A DNA stretch of 64,000 nucleotides from Gp6-AA40 sp035263125 (GCA_035263125.1 DATFRP010000258.1:45312-109311), one strand, 5' to 3'. Shown: positions 18,174 to 28,634, counted from the first letter of the stretch. Notes: generated from the sequence alone by a model not told the origin. Made by a program: numbers and translations.

Positions 18174-18368
18174 CTCGCCTCCTTGGAGTACCGAGATGCG
18201 CCAGCGCTAATCAATCCGCGTGCCGCCTGTTACGCGGAATTTTCCGCGCTGTCTTACCGGGACCTGTCCGCTGTTGGGATTACTGTGCTCAAGAGCGGAC
18301 GGAACGTCGGCTGCCGGTAGTCGGTTCGAGCCCGCTGACGCGGGTCAGAGAGGTCGCAGACGCGCCTC

Positions 18369-20213
18369 TTACATCATTGGCAGCGCGTCCGGCTGCGCCG
18401 TGGGCGCGGTCGCTCCGGGTAGCACGTGCTCTGCGAGGATCTGCTTCAGACGATCGGCGTCCACCGATTCCACTTCCAGCAGTTCGAGCGCCAGCGCGCG
18501 AACCGCAATGCGCTGTTTGTTCACGATCACGCGCGCGGTCTCGTAGCCGCGCATCACGAGCGCGCGGATCTCGTCGTCGACGCGTCGTGCCGCGTCCTCG
18601 CTGAATCCGGCCCCGCCGCCATCGCTCTCCCAGGCACTCGTTGGACGACGGAAGTGAATCGGCCCGAGCTCGGACATGCCCAGCTCGCAGACCATCTTGC
18701 GTGCGAGCTCGGTGGCGCGCTCGATATCGTTGGCCGCGCCGCTGGTCATCTGGCGCAGGAACAGCTCCTCTGCGACACGCCCGGCCATCAGGATGGCAAT
18801 CTGCGATTCGATGTACGGCTTGGAGTGCGAGTAGCGATCGGCCTCGGGCAGCTGCATGGTCACGCCGAGGGCACGGCCGCGGGGAATGATCGTGACCTTG
18901 TGCAGCGGATCGGCATCGGGCAGCATCGCCGCGACGACTGCGTGTCCCGACTCGTGGTAGGCGCACGTCACGCGCTCGTGCTCGCTCATGACCACCGACT
19001 TCCGTTCGACGCCCATCAGGACCTTGTCGCGTGCGGCGTCGAGGTCCGCGTTGGCGACTGTCGAACGACCATTGCGCGCCGCGGTGAGCGCGGCTTCGTT
19101 CACGACATTGGCGAGATCGGCGCCCGAGAAGCCGGGCGTGCCGCGCGCGATCGATCGCAGATCGACGTCGGGGTCGAGCGCCATCTTGCGCGTGTGCACG
19201 CGAAGGATCTGCTCGCGGCCCTTCAGATCGGGATTGCCGACGGTGACCTGACGATCGAAGCGGCCCGGCCGCAGGAGCGCCGAATCCAGGACATCGGCTC
19301 GATTGGTGGCCGCGACCACGACGATGCTGTCGGTGCGTGAGAAGCCGTCCATTTCCACCAGGAGCTGGTTCAGCGTCTGCTCGCGCTCCTCGTGCGTCAC
19401 GGAGTTGCCGCCGCGGTTGCGTCCGACGGCATCGAGCTCGTCGATGAAGATGATGCACGACGGGTGACGACGCGCTTCACGAAACAGCTTGCGAACGCGA
19501 GATGCGCCAACGCCTGCGTACATCTCGACGAAGTCGGATCCACTGGCGGAGATGAAGGGGACGCCGGCCTCGCCGGCCATCGATCGCGCGAGCAGCGTCT
19601 TGCCGGTGCCCGGCGGTCCGACCAGGAGAATGCCTCGTGGAATCCGTCCGCCGACCGAAGCAAATCGCTCCGGGCTCTTGAGGAAGTCGACGATCTCTCG
19701 CACCTCGTCCTTCGCCTCGTCGACGCCGGCGACATCGTTGAAGGTAACGGTCACAAGCTGTGGATCGATCGTCTTCGCCTTTTCGAGCGTCGGCACGCGT
19801 CCCGTGACGACGCGGTAGAGGAAGAAGCCCAGGAGGCTGAACACGAACAGGCCGATGACAAAGGGGGCATAGCTGGCCAGGGGGGACGGATCATTGCGAC
19901 TGACGTCGAAGCGCACGCCGCGCTCGATCAGGCGCGTCACGAGCGACGGGTTCGTCGTCATGTAGCTGTGGGGCGTGACGGCCTCCGCGCGCGTGCCGTC
20001 GCGGCGCGCGAAAAGGATGAGATCGCCGTCGACCGTCACGGAACTGATCCGGTTCGCCTGCACATCGTTCAGAAAATCGGAGAACGCCACAGCTGTGCGC
20101 GTGGTGGCCCGCTCGTAGCGAACCACGACAACCGCAGCGATGGCGGCGATCAGGGCGACGACGATGGTGGCAATCCAGAGGAGGCGGGGGCGCGGCGACT
20201 TGCGTTGAAACAC
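18369..20213 (-). CDS. ftsH: ATP-dependent zinc metalloprotease FtsH
   Basis: 614 residues, normal for the family. Two transmembrane helices (about 10-30 and 115-135) flank a small periplasmic domain. The AAA domain has GPPGTGKT (about 199-206), CIIFIDELDAVG and the second-region-of-homology segment TNRADVLDSALLRPGRFDR. The zinc site is HESGHAV (about 420). It is a membrane-bound hexamer that degrades unstable and misassembled membrane proteins. The C-terminal tail is low-complexity. The sequence gap upstream (20214-20404) must hold its promoter, but I do not see a clear one. Confidence 0.97.
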   Translation of the reverse strand: MFQRKSPRPRLLWIATIVVALIAAIAAVVVVRYERATTRTAVAFSDFLNDVQANRISSVTVDGDLILFARRDGTRAEAVTPHSYMTTNPSLVTRLIERGVRFDVSRNDPSPLASYAPFVIGLFVFSLLGFFLYRVVTGRVPTLEKAKTIDPQLVTVTFNDVAGVDEAKDEVREIVDFLKSPERFASVGGRIPRGILLVGPPGTGKTLLARSMAGEAGVPFISASGSDFVEMYAGVGASRVRKLFREARRHPSCIIFIDELDAVGRNRGGNSVTHEEREQTLNQLLVEMDGFSRTDSIVVVAATNRADVLDSALLRPGRFDRQVTVGNPDLKGREQILRVHTRKMALDPDVDLRSIARGTPGFSGADLANVVNEAALTAARNGRSTVANADLDAARDKVLMGVERKSVVMSEHERVTCAYHESGHAVVAAMLPDADPLHKVTIIPRGRALGVTMQLPEADRYSHSKPYIESQIAILMAGRVAEELFLRQMTSGAANDIERATELARKMVCELGMSELGPIHFRRPTSAWESDGGGAGFSEDAARRVDDEIRALVMRGYETARVIVNKQRIAVRALALELLEVESVDADRLKQILAEHVLPGATAPTAQPDALPMM

Positions 20214-20404
20214 AGAATTCCCCTAAGCACGCGAATAGAAGCCTCGCACAAGTGCTTCTCTCGCGTCTGAAACAGCTCGGTTTGTGTGAGGAGCGCGGCA
20301 AGCGATCACCGCTCGATCGCGTTGCGTGCGCGTCTCAAGATTTTACCCGATGTCAATCTGTAGAGCTGTATGGAACACAGCCATGCGTCTGCTGATCCGC
20401 AGTG

Positions 20405-22969
20405 TTATCCCAGCAGTCCCTCTATCGACACCACATCGGCATCCATCTCCTCGATGGCGGCATACAGCGATTGACCGTCCGGCGCCCACGCGATGCGGCG
20501 ACTGATGATCGTCGCGCGCGCGCCAAAGTCGGTGAGCGGTTTCATCGCTCCGCCGTCTGTCGGCTGCGCCCACAGGTTCGTCGTCGAACCATCGGTGAGC
20601 GGCATGGCGAGACAGGAGCCGTCCGGTGACAGAGACATGTGAACGAGGATGGATGAAATCGGCACCCGCGTGCCCGCGATCCGGCCGATCGTCGTCGAAG
20701 CACCCTGCTCGGGACGCGCCACACGAATCTCCCAATCGCCGTGACTGCCCTCGCCCTGATCGACGAGCCCGAAGTAGTACATCGTCGACCCATCGCGTGC
20801 GACCGCCGGCGAGATGGCGTTGTCATTGCGCACCTCGATCGGCTCACCGCCGTCTATCGGCCGCTTCACGATCCGCCACGGACGTTCGTTCGGCGGGGAG
20901 TAATACAGCCATCGACTGTCTCCCGACCAGCAGCCGTGCACGCCTGGCGTCTGCAGGTCCCGCCGGCCGCTGCCATCGCTGTTGACGATCCACTGTCCGC
21001 TCACACCGTCGCGAGTCACCAGAAACGTGATGCGGTTCCGGGCCGGCGCCCAGACCGGAACGCCAATGTTGACGCGATGGTCCTGCTCGAACGTGATCTG
21101 CCTGACGCTGCGACCATCCGTCGCCGCCACCCAGAGATTGCCGTGACCTCCGCTGTCCGACAGATAGACGACCTCGCGTCCATTCGGGCTCACCGATGGT
21201 GTCTGCACCCGTCCCGCCTGGCGCGTCACGCGAACGACATCGCGTGTGTTCTCGGATGGTGAGCCCACGGTTGGAATGCGCCAGATGTCGGATCGGCCGC
21301 GAATCCGCGACGCCAACAACCGCCCCGAGCTGTGCATGTCCGGCTCGACATGCGACGCGTCGCCGAACGTCAACTGGCGATCGGTGGCGCCGGCGATGTC
21401 CACCACGCGAAGATTGAACGTGGGTGGATAAGGCAGCGATGTTCCCGCTGACGAACTGTAGACCAGGCCACGCCCATCAGGCAGCCAGGTAACGCCTTTC
21501 AGAATCGTCCCGCGGACGACATCGCGAACGGGACCGCGATCGACAGAGACGACGCAGATCCGCTGATCGAAATACGCGGTGACGTGCACCTGAAACGCAA
21601 TGAACCGATCGTCGGGCGACCATCGTGGACAGTCACAACTGACCATCGCGGGCAGCGGACGGACGAATCCCACGAGCACTCCATCGCGGGAGACCACCGC
21701 CAGCTCCACAGATCCGTTCACCGCCTGAAACACCGCGATGCGACGGCCATCGTGACTGATGTCGCCGCCGCCGAGCGCCGCGACGATTGGGCGAGGTGGG
21801 CCGCCGAGGGCAGGAACCTCCCATAACATCCCGGACGCGTCGGGCTCGTTCGAGCGCGTGTAATAGATCAACGCGCCCGAATCAGGGGCCCATCGGGGAT
21901 GCTCGTGATCGGCGTCCGCGCGCGTCAACTGCAGCGGCGGACCGCCACCGACGAGGAGACGGATCCAGATCTGTCGTCGTCCATCAACCGCCGAGACAAA
22001 CGCCACCATTTTTCCGTCGGGTGAGATGGCAGGGGCTTCGTTCATCCCGACGAAGTCGGTCAGGCGCTGGAACCTGATGTCGGTCGATGACGCGACGGCG
22101 GCGGCCGGCCGCGCATCGCCTGAACGAGCCGCATCGATCTCGAGACGGGCGTCTCCGATGTCACGCAGCCGCTCACGCGGCTGGCGCTTCAGGCAGCGTT
22201 TCAGCAGTTCCACGATACGCGGCGGCGTCACGACCGGCAGTGCAGCCCAGTCTGGCTCGCGCGTCATCACCGCCACAATGAACTCCGGCACGTCGTTGCC
22301 GGTGAACGCCGGCCGACCCGTGAGCATTTCAAACAGGACGCAACCAAAAGCCCAGATGTCGACACGTTTGTCGAGCGCGCTCCCTTTGGCCTGTTCAGGG
22401 CTCATGTAGCCAAGCGTTCCCTGAATCGCACCGACTCGACTCGCGATCATCGACACGGTCGGCGAGTTTGCGCCGTCGATGAAATGGGGCGTGAGCGCCT
22501 TGGCCAGACCGAAGTCGAGCACCTTGACTCGATCGTCGCCTGTCAGTTTGATGTTGGCGGGCTTGAGGTCCCGATGGACGATGCCTTTCTCGTGCGCGGC
22601 CTCGAGCGCGTCGGCGACCTGAGCCGCAATCGACAGCGCCTCAGAAACAGGAAGAGGGCCGGCCGCAATCCGATCGGCCAACGTCGGCCCGTCCACCAGT
22701 TCCATCACGAGGGCGACGACGTCGTCGGCATCGTGAAGGTCGTAGATCGACGCGATCGACGGATGATTGACCGCAGCGAGTATCAGGGCTTCCTGCCGGA
22801 GGCGGTCGCGCCGCTCCACATCGGCCGCAAGCGAGTGCGGCAACACCTTGAGCGCGACTTCGCGACGAAGCTTGGAGTCGTGGGCGCGATAGACCACGCC
22901 CATCCCGCCGGCACCAATGAGAGACCGGATCGAATACGGACCGAGCGGTGTTCCGGGGGGAAGCTCCAT
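20405..22969 (-). CDS. eukaryotic-like Ser/Thr protein kinase with TolB-like beta-propeller
   Basis: 854 residues. The N-terminal kinase domain (about 10-275) has the glycine loop GAGGMGVVYRA, the ATP lysine in EVALKVLP, the catalytic loop HRDLKPANIK, DFGLAKA and MSPEQAKGS, so it should be active. The remaining 550 residues are WD40/PD40-type repeats, each with an SPDG or APDG turn (AISPDGKMVAF, WAPDSGALIYY, SPNGREVVYLS). No transmembrane helix separates the halves, so the whole protein appears cytoplasmic. The arrangement is frequent in Acidobacteria and its targets are generally unknown. It starts with an ATG at 22969. Confidence 0.92.
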   Translation of the reverse strand: MELPPGTPLGPYSIRSLIGAGGMGVVYRAHDSKLRREVALKVLPHSLAADVERRDRLRQEALILAAVNHPSIASIYDLHDADDVVALVMELVDGPTLADRIAAGPLPVSEALSIAAQVADALEAAHEKGIVHRDLKPANIKLTGDDRVKVLDFGLAKALTPHFIDGANSPTVSMIASRVGAIQGTLGYMSPEQAKGSALDKRVDIWAFGCVLFEMLTGRPAFTGNDVPEFIVAVMTREPDWAALPVVTPPRIVELLKRCLKRQPRERLRDIGDARLEIDAARSGDARPAAAVASSTDIRFQRLTDFVGMNEAPAISPDGKMVAFVSAVDGRRQIWIRLLVGGGPPLQLTRADADHEHPRWAPDSGALIYYTRSNEPDASGMLWEVPALGGPPRPIVAALGGGDISHDGRRIAVFQAVNGSVELAVVSRDGVLVGFVRPLPAMVSCDCPRWSPDDRFIAFQVHVTAYFDQRICVVSVDRGPVRDVVRGTILKGVTWLPDGRGLVYSSSAGTSLPYPPTFNLRVVDIAGATDRQLTFGDASHVEPDMHSSGRLLASRIRGRSDIWRIPTVGSPSENTRDVVRVTRQAGRVQTPSVSPNGREVVYLSDSGGHGNLWVAATDGRSVRQITFEQDHRVNIGVPVWAPARNRITFLVTRDGVSGQWIVNSDGSGRRDLQTPGVHGCWSGDSRWLYYSPPNERPWRIVKRPIDGGEPIEVRNDNAISPAVARDGSTMYYFGLVDQGEGSHGDWEIRVARPEQGASTTIGRIAGTRVPISSILVHMSLSPDGSCLAMPLTDGSTTNLWAQPTDGGAMKPLTDFGARATIISRRIAWAPDGQSLYAAIEEMDADVVSIEGLLG

Positions 22970-23015
22970 CCGGGCGGGCTGATTCTATCCGTTCGCTTCG
23001 TCGACCGGAGATCGA

Positions 23016-24071
23016 CTACGGCTTTCGCGCATCGATGCGCGGCCCCTTGAAGGAACCCTCGACAGCGTGGACAATGAGATGCGTGACCTCGCCTGTCTCA
23101 TTCGGCACGAATTCGATGACGGCGCCGCGAAAGGCAAACATCGTCGACGTCTGCGGAACCATCCGCCCGCTTCCGAAGCCGACGACATCGACCATCAGCT
23201 GATCGCCCTGGACCGAAACCGTCGCCGTCGACTTGCCGCGCGGCGTCATCACCTCGTAGACGCCGGTGTATTTCCCGAGCACGGCGGGATCCACGTGGAT
23301 CTCCGAGGTCTGCGTACCCGGTGTATGCACGAAGTGCTGACGATCCTTTTCGTTTTCGTTGCAGACGAACTCCAGCAGCTCAGTGTCGGCGTCGTAGATC
23401 AGTTCTGTCGTCACCGTCCACGACCGCGTAAACGTCTTCGGATCATCGACGGTCATCTGCAGATCGATGTGGCCGAAATCGCGGCGTCGATAGCGCTCCG
23501 TGATTCGGAGCGCCTCGGTATGCGGGTGCGCCGGACGACCGACGAGCGATCTGTCGTTGAACCCGATCGTCTCGACAACCAGCACGTCGCCTTCCCAGCG
23601 GCCGACTGAATATCCCTGCCACGTCGGGTTGGGATCAACGGGCAGGGCTCGGCCATCCATGAAGATCTGACGGAAGTTGTTGGGCACCTCGTACAGGACC
23701 GTCACGAGATGAGGGGTCTGAATGATCTTGAGCGGACCGGTGAAACTGATCATGGGCCCCGGAGGGAGACACAGTGTCGACCACGAATCGGCAGCGGGGT
23801 TCGCTTCGCGCTCCCGTGCTTTCTCCTGCGCCCATGACTGCGCGTCAGACGCTGTAAAGTCGGTGTCGTACTTCGGTGTGACGTGCCAGAGCCCTGACAG
23901 GTCCGGCCTGCCATCATGCGTGCGAGGCGCTGCAGCCGAGAGGTTCGGCTTTCCGTCGGCGCCGCGCGGAATGCCGGCGGTCGGCTGTGTCAGCCACTGA
24001 GCATTGACCGCTGATGGCAGGAGGAGCGCAGCGACGGCCACGAGCGCGGAACGGACCGGATGGATCGGCAT
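23016..24071 (-). CDS. secreted acidobacterial protein, longer paralog of the 12.6-kb protein
   Basis: 351 residues with a signal peptide (hydrophobic 8-24, ending VNAQW). It shares with the protein at 12608-13462 the opening QWL-x2-PTAG-(I/V)-PR, two DGKPNLS/DGRPDLS motifs, FMDGRALPVDPNPTWQGYS, W-EGD-L-V-(I/V), and a closing WTVT segment with NENEK. It has a further 90-residue C-terminal domain beginning YTGVYEVMTPRGK with beta-strand character. No enzymatic motif is recognised. It lies 46 bases upstream of the kinase-propeller gene on the same strand, so the two may be cotranscribed. Confidence 0.8.
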   Translation of the reverse strand: MPIHPVRSALVAVAALLLPSAVNAQWLTQPTAGIPRGADGKPNLSAAAPRTHDGRPDLSGLWHVTPKYDTDFTASDAQSWAQEKAREREANPAADSWSTLCLPPGPMISFTGPLKIIQTPHLVTVLYEVPNNFRQIFMDGRALPVDPNPTWQGYSVGRWEGDVLVVETIGFNDRSLVGRPAHPHTEALRITERYRRRDFGHIDLQMTVDDPKTFTRSWTVTTELIYDADTELLEFVCNENEKDRQHFVHTPGTQTSEIHVDPAVLGKYTGVYEVMTPRGKSTATVSVQGDQLMVDVVGFGSGRMVPQTSTMFAFRGAVIEFVPNETGEVTHLIVHAVEGSFKGPRIDARKP

Positions 24072-24140
24072 AGTCCCTCCCGTACGGGAAGTCTATTCCG
24101 ATAAACGACCGCTTACCTGGATCCGAACTGAGCCGCCCCG

Positions 24141-25223
24141 CTATCGGACGAATAACGCTTCGAGCTCAGGATATGAGACACCGAATCCGCGAAGCGCGTC
24201 GCCGGGACGGTCGCTTTTGGCGAGTGCATACAACAGCTGGGTCCAGCTGACGTTTGCGCGCTCGACGATGGCGTTCACGGCCACGAGGCTCTCGTCGTAC
24301 GCGACGTTGGCGCCTGCGGCGGTCAGCCCGCCAAAGCTGCGTTCGAGCTGATCGAGCGGAATGTGCCGTGGGAGCGCCTGCAGCCGTCGGCGCGCGGCCT
24401 GGGCATCGGCGCCAGCGAAGTGCTGTGCCAGCCCTTCGTGGAGCCATGTGGGAACACCCCGCGGCGCAAGCGAGGCGATCATCGCGTGCGTGAGCTCGTG
24501 TGTCAGCACGTGGTCGAAGACGGCGGGCGTACGAGTAGCACCCGCCACCGGAACACGGATCCGCCCATCGTAGAGGCCGCCGGACCATTCCGGCGCGCGG
24601 GTGATGTCGCGAAACTGCTTCTCTGTGTAGAGAATCACCACGATCGGAGTCGACGGGTAGGCACGGAGCTCCTGGCCAATCCGCCAGAACGCCGCATTGA
24701 GCGACTCGGTCGCGTGCGCGGCCGCGGGCGCATCCGTCCGACCTTCGAACATCACGCTGAATCGATCCTGCCGCCGCTCGATAAACGCACTGTCGACGTC
24801 GGCCTCCGAACGCCACTTTTCGAGTCTGGCCGTCAGGTCGGGGTTGCCTGGCGCGAGCTTCAACGCGGTCTCGTAGATCCTCATCGCCTGATCGCGATCG
24901 CCTTCGCGGTACATGATTTCGCCCAGGAGCAGCGACGCGGGCGTGAAACGCGGATTCACCTCGAGCGCGCGACGGAGTTTCGGCTTGGCGTCGGACGGAC
25001 GATCCTGGATATGCGCGGCGACGCTTGCCCCGAAGAGCAGAACTGGATCATCGGGCTGCTGCGCGAGCGCCTCGCCAAACAGGCTCGCGGCACGCCCGGC
25101 GTCGCCGCTCTGGAGCATCTTCCAGCCGGTGTCGTTCAGCTCCGAAATCGACGACTGCGCGTGCAGTGTCGCATTCGCCAGCAGGAACAGACTTGTCACC
25201 GCGCACACAGTACGGGTACGCAT
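24141..25223 (-). CDS. secreted TPR protein with gluzincin (peptidase MA-like) domain
   Basis: 360 residues. A signal peptide (1-22) is followed by about three tetratricopeptide repeats (about 30-135). The metallopeptidase domain contains THELTHAMIASL (about 243), an HExxH zinc site, and 18 residues later the Glu-bearing segment LHEGLAQHFAG that supplies the third ligand in gluzincins. It probably acts as a periplasmic peptidase, with the repeats binding a partner or substrate. It is not followed closely by another coding gene; the hybrid kinase ends 78 bases upstream. Confidence 0.85.
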   Translation of the reverse strand: MRTRTVCAVTSLFLLANATLHAQSSISELNDTGWKMLQSGDAGRAASLFGEALAQQPDDPVLLFGASVAAHIQDRPSDAKPKLRRALEVNPRFTPASLLLGEIMYREGDRDQAMRIYETALKLAPGNPDLTARLEKWRSEADVDSAFIERRQDRFSVMFEGRTDAPAAAHATESLNAAFWRIGQELRAYPSTPIVVILYTEKQFRDITRAPEWSGGLYDGRIRVPVAGATRTPAVFDHVLTHELTHAMIASLAPRGVPTWLHEGLAQHFAGADAQAARRRLQALPRHIPLDQLERSFGGLTAAGANVAYDESLVAVNAIVERANVSWTQLLYALAKSDRPGDALRGFGVSYPELEALFVR

Positions 25224-25301
25224 GCCAGGTGCATAGCCAGTTTCGGACCACTCTGCGAACGTTGATTGGCCGGGAAAAAACGCGCCGGGGTTGGAAATCG
25301 A

Positions 25302-27497
25302 TTACGAATCTGACATGGCGACGCCGTCTATGCGATCGAGCAGCACCGTCGTCGCAATCGGCTTCGCAAGGTGCGCGTCGAAACCTGCAGCCGCGGCGGC
25401 CTTGAGATCCCAGACCTGAGCATAGCCGGTCAGCGCGATCAGACGAATGCCTGGATGCGACGTGCGCAGGTGCCGCGCGAGCTCATAGCCATCCATCCCC
25501 GGCAGCCCGATGTCGAGCACGCCGACCGCGGGACGGAATTCGGCAGCGGTCGCAATCGCATCGGGGCCGTCGCCCGCCACTGCGACGACGTGGCCGGCGT
25601 GTTGGAGCGCGAGCTTGAGCATGTCGCAGGCGTCGTCGTTGTCGTCGACCAGGAGGATGCGCTGCGCGGGCGTATGAGTGTCTCGACGACGCGGCTCGCC
25701 GAGCGCGAGCGGAAGCTCCAGTGCCGCGAGCGGCAGCGTCACCACGAACCGGGCGCCCCCTTCCGGTCTCGTCTCGTAGCTGATCGTGCCGTCATGGAGC
25801 TCGGTGAACGTCCGCGCGAGGGCGAGTCCGAGCCCGAGTCCGCCCTCCCGCCGGTCGAGCGCACGCGGGCCCTGCGCGAACGGCTCGAACAGCGTGGGCA
25901 CGAGTTCGTCGGGAACGCCGGGCCCGTTGTCTTCGCATGCGATGACTGCGCGATCACCTGACGCGGAGGCGGCCAGACTGATGTGGCCGCCAGCAGGTGT
26001 GTACCTCGCCGCGTTGGTCAGCAGGTTCGACAGGACCTGCACGATGCGATCGATGTCGCCTTCGATGCTCAATCCACTGCCGACCGACACATCGAGCGCG
26101 TGCCGATGCTGGACGAGCAGCGGACGCGCCATATCGACCGCGCGATCGACTGCGTCGCGCAGGTCGAAGCGGCATCGTGTGAGCTGGATCTTGCCCTGTG
26201 AGAGACGTGAGATGTCGAGCAGATCATCGACGAGCCGCGACATGTGTGCGATCTGGCGACCGATCACATCACGCTCGCGCGTGAAGACGTTCGGGTCGCG
26301 CAGCTTCATCAATTCCAGCGCGGTCAGGGCCGGCGCCAGTGGATTGCGCAGCTCGTGCCCGAGCACCGCCAGGAACCGATCCTTCGTCCGATTGGCGTCC
26401 TCGGCGTCGGTGCGCGCCTCATCGGCCCGCCGGATTTCTTCGTCGCGTTCCCGCGCGCGTTTCTCCAGCAACGACGCAGCGGTCGTGAGCGAACGCTGCA
26501 GCTGCTCGGTTTCGACCATGTGCGCGTCGGCCTGCACCACTGGCCGGCCGTCGGCGACGGCCTCGGCAGCTGCAGTCGCCCCGGCGAGATCGGTGGACAA
26601 TCGTCGAGACATGCTCAATACCGCAACCAGGCCGCACAGCATCAACAGCGCGCCCCCCGTCAGCACGCCGGTCATCGAGGCGACGAGCGGGGCATCGAGC
26701 ACCGCCCGCGGTACCACAATGATCGCCGTCCACCCCGATGTGGCCTTGCTGAACGCTGCATAGACGCCGACGCCTTCGCGCGTCGTGCGACGCGATACCG
26801 CTTCGCGCGTCTGTTGAATGCCCGCGAGAAAATCGTCGCTGGCGCGCGAGCCGATATACCCGTCGGCCCCACGGTTCCGCACGACGATGGTTCCTTCCGA
26901 GTCGAGAATGATGCGGCTCCACTCGTCCGAGTTCGGCAGCTGCGGCGGAATGACACCCGCGAGAGAGTTTGCGTTGAGGACCGCAGACAAGACGTACTTC
27001 AGTTTGCTCTGGCGCAACACCGGCACCCGTATCGCAAAGAAGTACCCCGGGTCGCCGCGCGGCGATGCGCGAACGTCGCTGATCGTCGGCCGCCGGGTCG
27101 CCAACACCTGCTCGAAGCTATCGGGATCGACGATTGGAAGCAGCGGTGCGCCCCATGGCTGTCGAGTACTCAGCAGCTGCCGTCCATCGGGCGACGCAAG
27201 CACGATGGTGAGCCACCCTGGCTGGGTGGCCTGCACACGCTCACCTTCGAGATAGAACGCGCGCAGATCCTCGTGATCGAGCATGGGCGAGCTGCCGAGC
27301 GCTTCCAGGGTGCTGACCGTGCCGGCAAAGTCGCGATCGAGTGCGAGCGCGTCGACGCGCGCCGCCTCGAGCAACCGGCGTTCGCCGAGCGCGCGGTTGT
27401 TCGCGATCGCGCGCCACACGAGGATGCCCGTCAACAGCGCGCCCGGCAGCATGGCCCCCAGGACCAGTACCAGAAGATGTGCCCGAATCGCGCGCAC
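25302..27497 (-). CDS. hybrid sensor histidine kinase with receiver domain
   Basis: 731 residues. An N-terminal transmembrane helix (about 8-30) and a second (about 275-300) enclose a dCache-type extracytoplasmic sensor domain. A coiled region precedes the HisKA domain, whose phospho-accepting His is in AVLGHELRNPLAP (about 385). The HATPase domain has EDNGPGVPDELV, EPFAQG and GLGLGLALARTF. A C-terminal receiver domain begins ILLVDDNDDACDML and has the phospho-Asp in VGVLDIGLPGMDG and Lys in HLAKPI. No output domain follows, so it likely phosphorylates itself or a separate regulator. No cognate regulator is adjacent. Confidence 0.92.
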   Translation of the reverse strand: MRAIRAHLLVLVLGAMLPGALLTGILVWRAIANNRALGERRLLEAARVDALALDRDFAGTVSTLEALGSSPMLDHEDLRAFYLEGERVQATQPGWLTIVLASPDGRQLLSTRQPWGAPLLPIVDPDSFEQVLATRRPTISDVRASPRGDPGYFFAIRVPVLRQSKLKYVLSAVLNANSLAGVIPPQLPNSDEWSRIILDSEGTIVVRNRGADGYIGSRASDDFLAGIQQTREAVSRRTTREGVGVYAAFSKATSGWTAIIVVPRAVLDAPLVASMTGVLTGGALLMLCGLVAVLSMSRRLSTDLAGATAAAEAVADGRPVVQADAHMVETEQLQRSLTTAASLLEKRARERDEEIRRADEARTDAEDANRTKDRFLAVLGHELRNPLAPALTALELMKLRDPNVFTRERDVIGRQIAHMSRLVDDLLDISRLSQGKIQLTRCRFDLRDAVDRAVDMARPLLVQHRHALDVSVGSGLSIEGDIDRIVQVLSNLLTNAARYTPAGGHISLAASASGDRAVIACEDNGPGVPDELVPTLFEPFAQGPRALDRREGGLGLGLALARTFTELHDGTISYETRPEGGARFVVTLPLAALELPLALGEPRRRDTHTPAQRILLVDDNDDACDMLKLALQHAGHVVAVAGDGPDAIATAAEFRPAVGVLDIGLPGMDGYELARHLRTSHPGIRLIALTGYAQVWDLKAAAAAGFDAHLAKPIATTVLLDRIDGVAMSDS

Positions 27498-27549
27498 GAG
27501 CGTAGTGTACCCTCGCGAGCAGCTCAGCCTTCGTCAACCACTCGAGGTC

Positions 27550-28611
27550 TCACGATAGTCGCTGGATGAGCCAATACCCTCCGGCCAGTGCGATCAACAG
27601 CGAACAGATGGGGACGAGTCGCGCCTGCCAGGCGGGCCGCGATCGAATCGCCCACATGAGCGGCAGGATCGTCGCGGCCGCCGCAAGCTGACCGGCTTCG
27701 ACGCCCCCGTTGAACGAGATCAGCGCGGTCGCCACATCGGCAATCGACGATCCAAACCCAAGCTCGATCAACGCTCCCGCAAAGCCGAACCCATGGATCA
27801 GCCCCACGCCGAACACCAGGAACCATCGGGGACGAGGACGATGTCGAAGCAGGTTCTCGATACCGATCCATGCGATCGACGCGGCGATGAGCGGTTCGAC
27901 GATCGACGGCGGCGCATGGACGCCGCCGACCACGACCAGCGCCAACGAGATCGAATGCGCAATCGTGAATGCGGTGAGCGCAACCAACAGTTCGCGGAGT
28001 GTGCACGCTGCGAGGATCAAACCTGCAAGGAAGACGAGATGGTCGTATCCAGTCAGGATGTGGCGCACGCCGAAGACGAAGAAGGACCGCACCCGCTGCA
28101 CCTGACCCGGTGCGGCGTCGAGATCGAGGATCACTGAATCGGCTGCCGCGTCGAACATCCGCTCTGTTGTCACGGCGCCATCGGTTCTGACGGTCAGCAG
28201 CTCACGATGCCCGCGTGCGAGTCGTTTGGGCACATCCGACCTGATGGTCACACGCGGGTTTGCACCGGTCGAACGCGGGATCGCGAACGAGAGAAGAACC
28301 CTTGCACCACCCTCGCCGATCGCGACATCGGACTCCGTCGATGGAATCTGCTGGTCATCCACGAACAGAAGGACCGACTCACGCGCGAGCATGCGCAACG
28401 CCTGGCTCGTCTCCGCGCCGCCATGCGGTGCGATCGACGCGAGATCCGACCCCGCCATCGACAGCGTCGCAGCAATGGCATCACCGCGTACCGTCACATC
28501 CAACGAGCTCAGCCCCGGATCGTGCGCACGCACGATCGGCTCGGTCAGCGCGAGCCACCAGAGTGTGAGGACCAGCACGGTGCGGCCGCACCCGGGTTGA
28601 AAGCGTGGCAT
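27550..28611 (-). CDS. HupE/UreJ-family membrane protein (probable Ni/Co-type transporter)
   Basis: 353 residues. A signal peptide and an N-terminal soluble extracytoplasmic part of about 150 residues lead into a six-to-seven-helix membrane domain. This domain contains the family signature GVRHILTGYDHLVFL (about 181-195), a second His in FTIAHSISLA, and VGLIHGFGFAGAL. HupE/UreJ proteins are nickel or cobalt permeases. I chose the ATG at 28611, which has AAAGG 6 bases upstream, over one at 28629 that has none. It is the last gene of the leftward TPR-DUF4331-HupE cluster; the inverted repeat at 28635-28734 separates it from DUF4331. Confidence 0.85.
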   Translation of the reverse strand: MPRFQPGCGRTVLVLTLWWLALTEPIVRAHDPGLSSLDVTVRGDAIAATLSMAGSDLASIAPHGGAETSQALRMLARESVLLFVDDQQIPSTESDVAIGEGGARVLLSFAIPRSTGANPRVTIRSDVPKRLARGHRELLTVRTDGAVTTERMFDAAADSVILDLDAAPGQVQRVRSFFVFGVRHILTGYDHLVFLAGLILAACTLRELLVALTAFTIAHSISLALVVVGGVHAPPSIVEPLIAASIAWIGIENLLRHRPRPRWFLVFGVGLIHGFGFAGALIELGFGSSIADVATALISFNGGVEAGQLAAAATILPLMWAIRSRPAWQARLVPICSLLIALAGGYWLIQRLS

Positions 28612-28634
28612 GGTGCCTTTCAGACGCATTCAGC

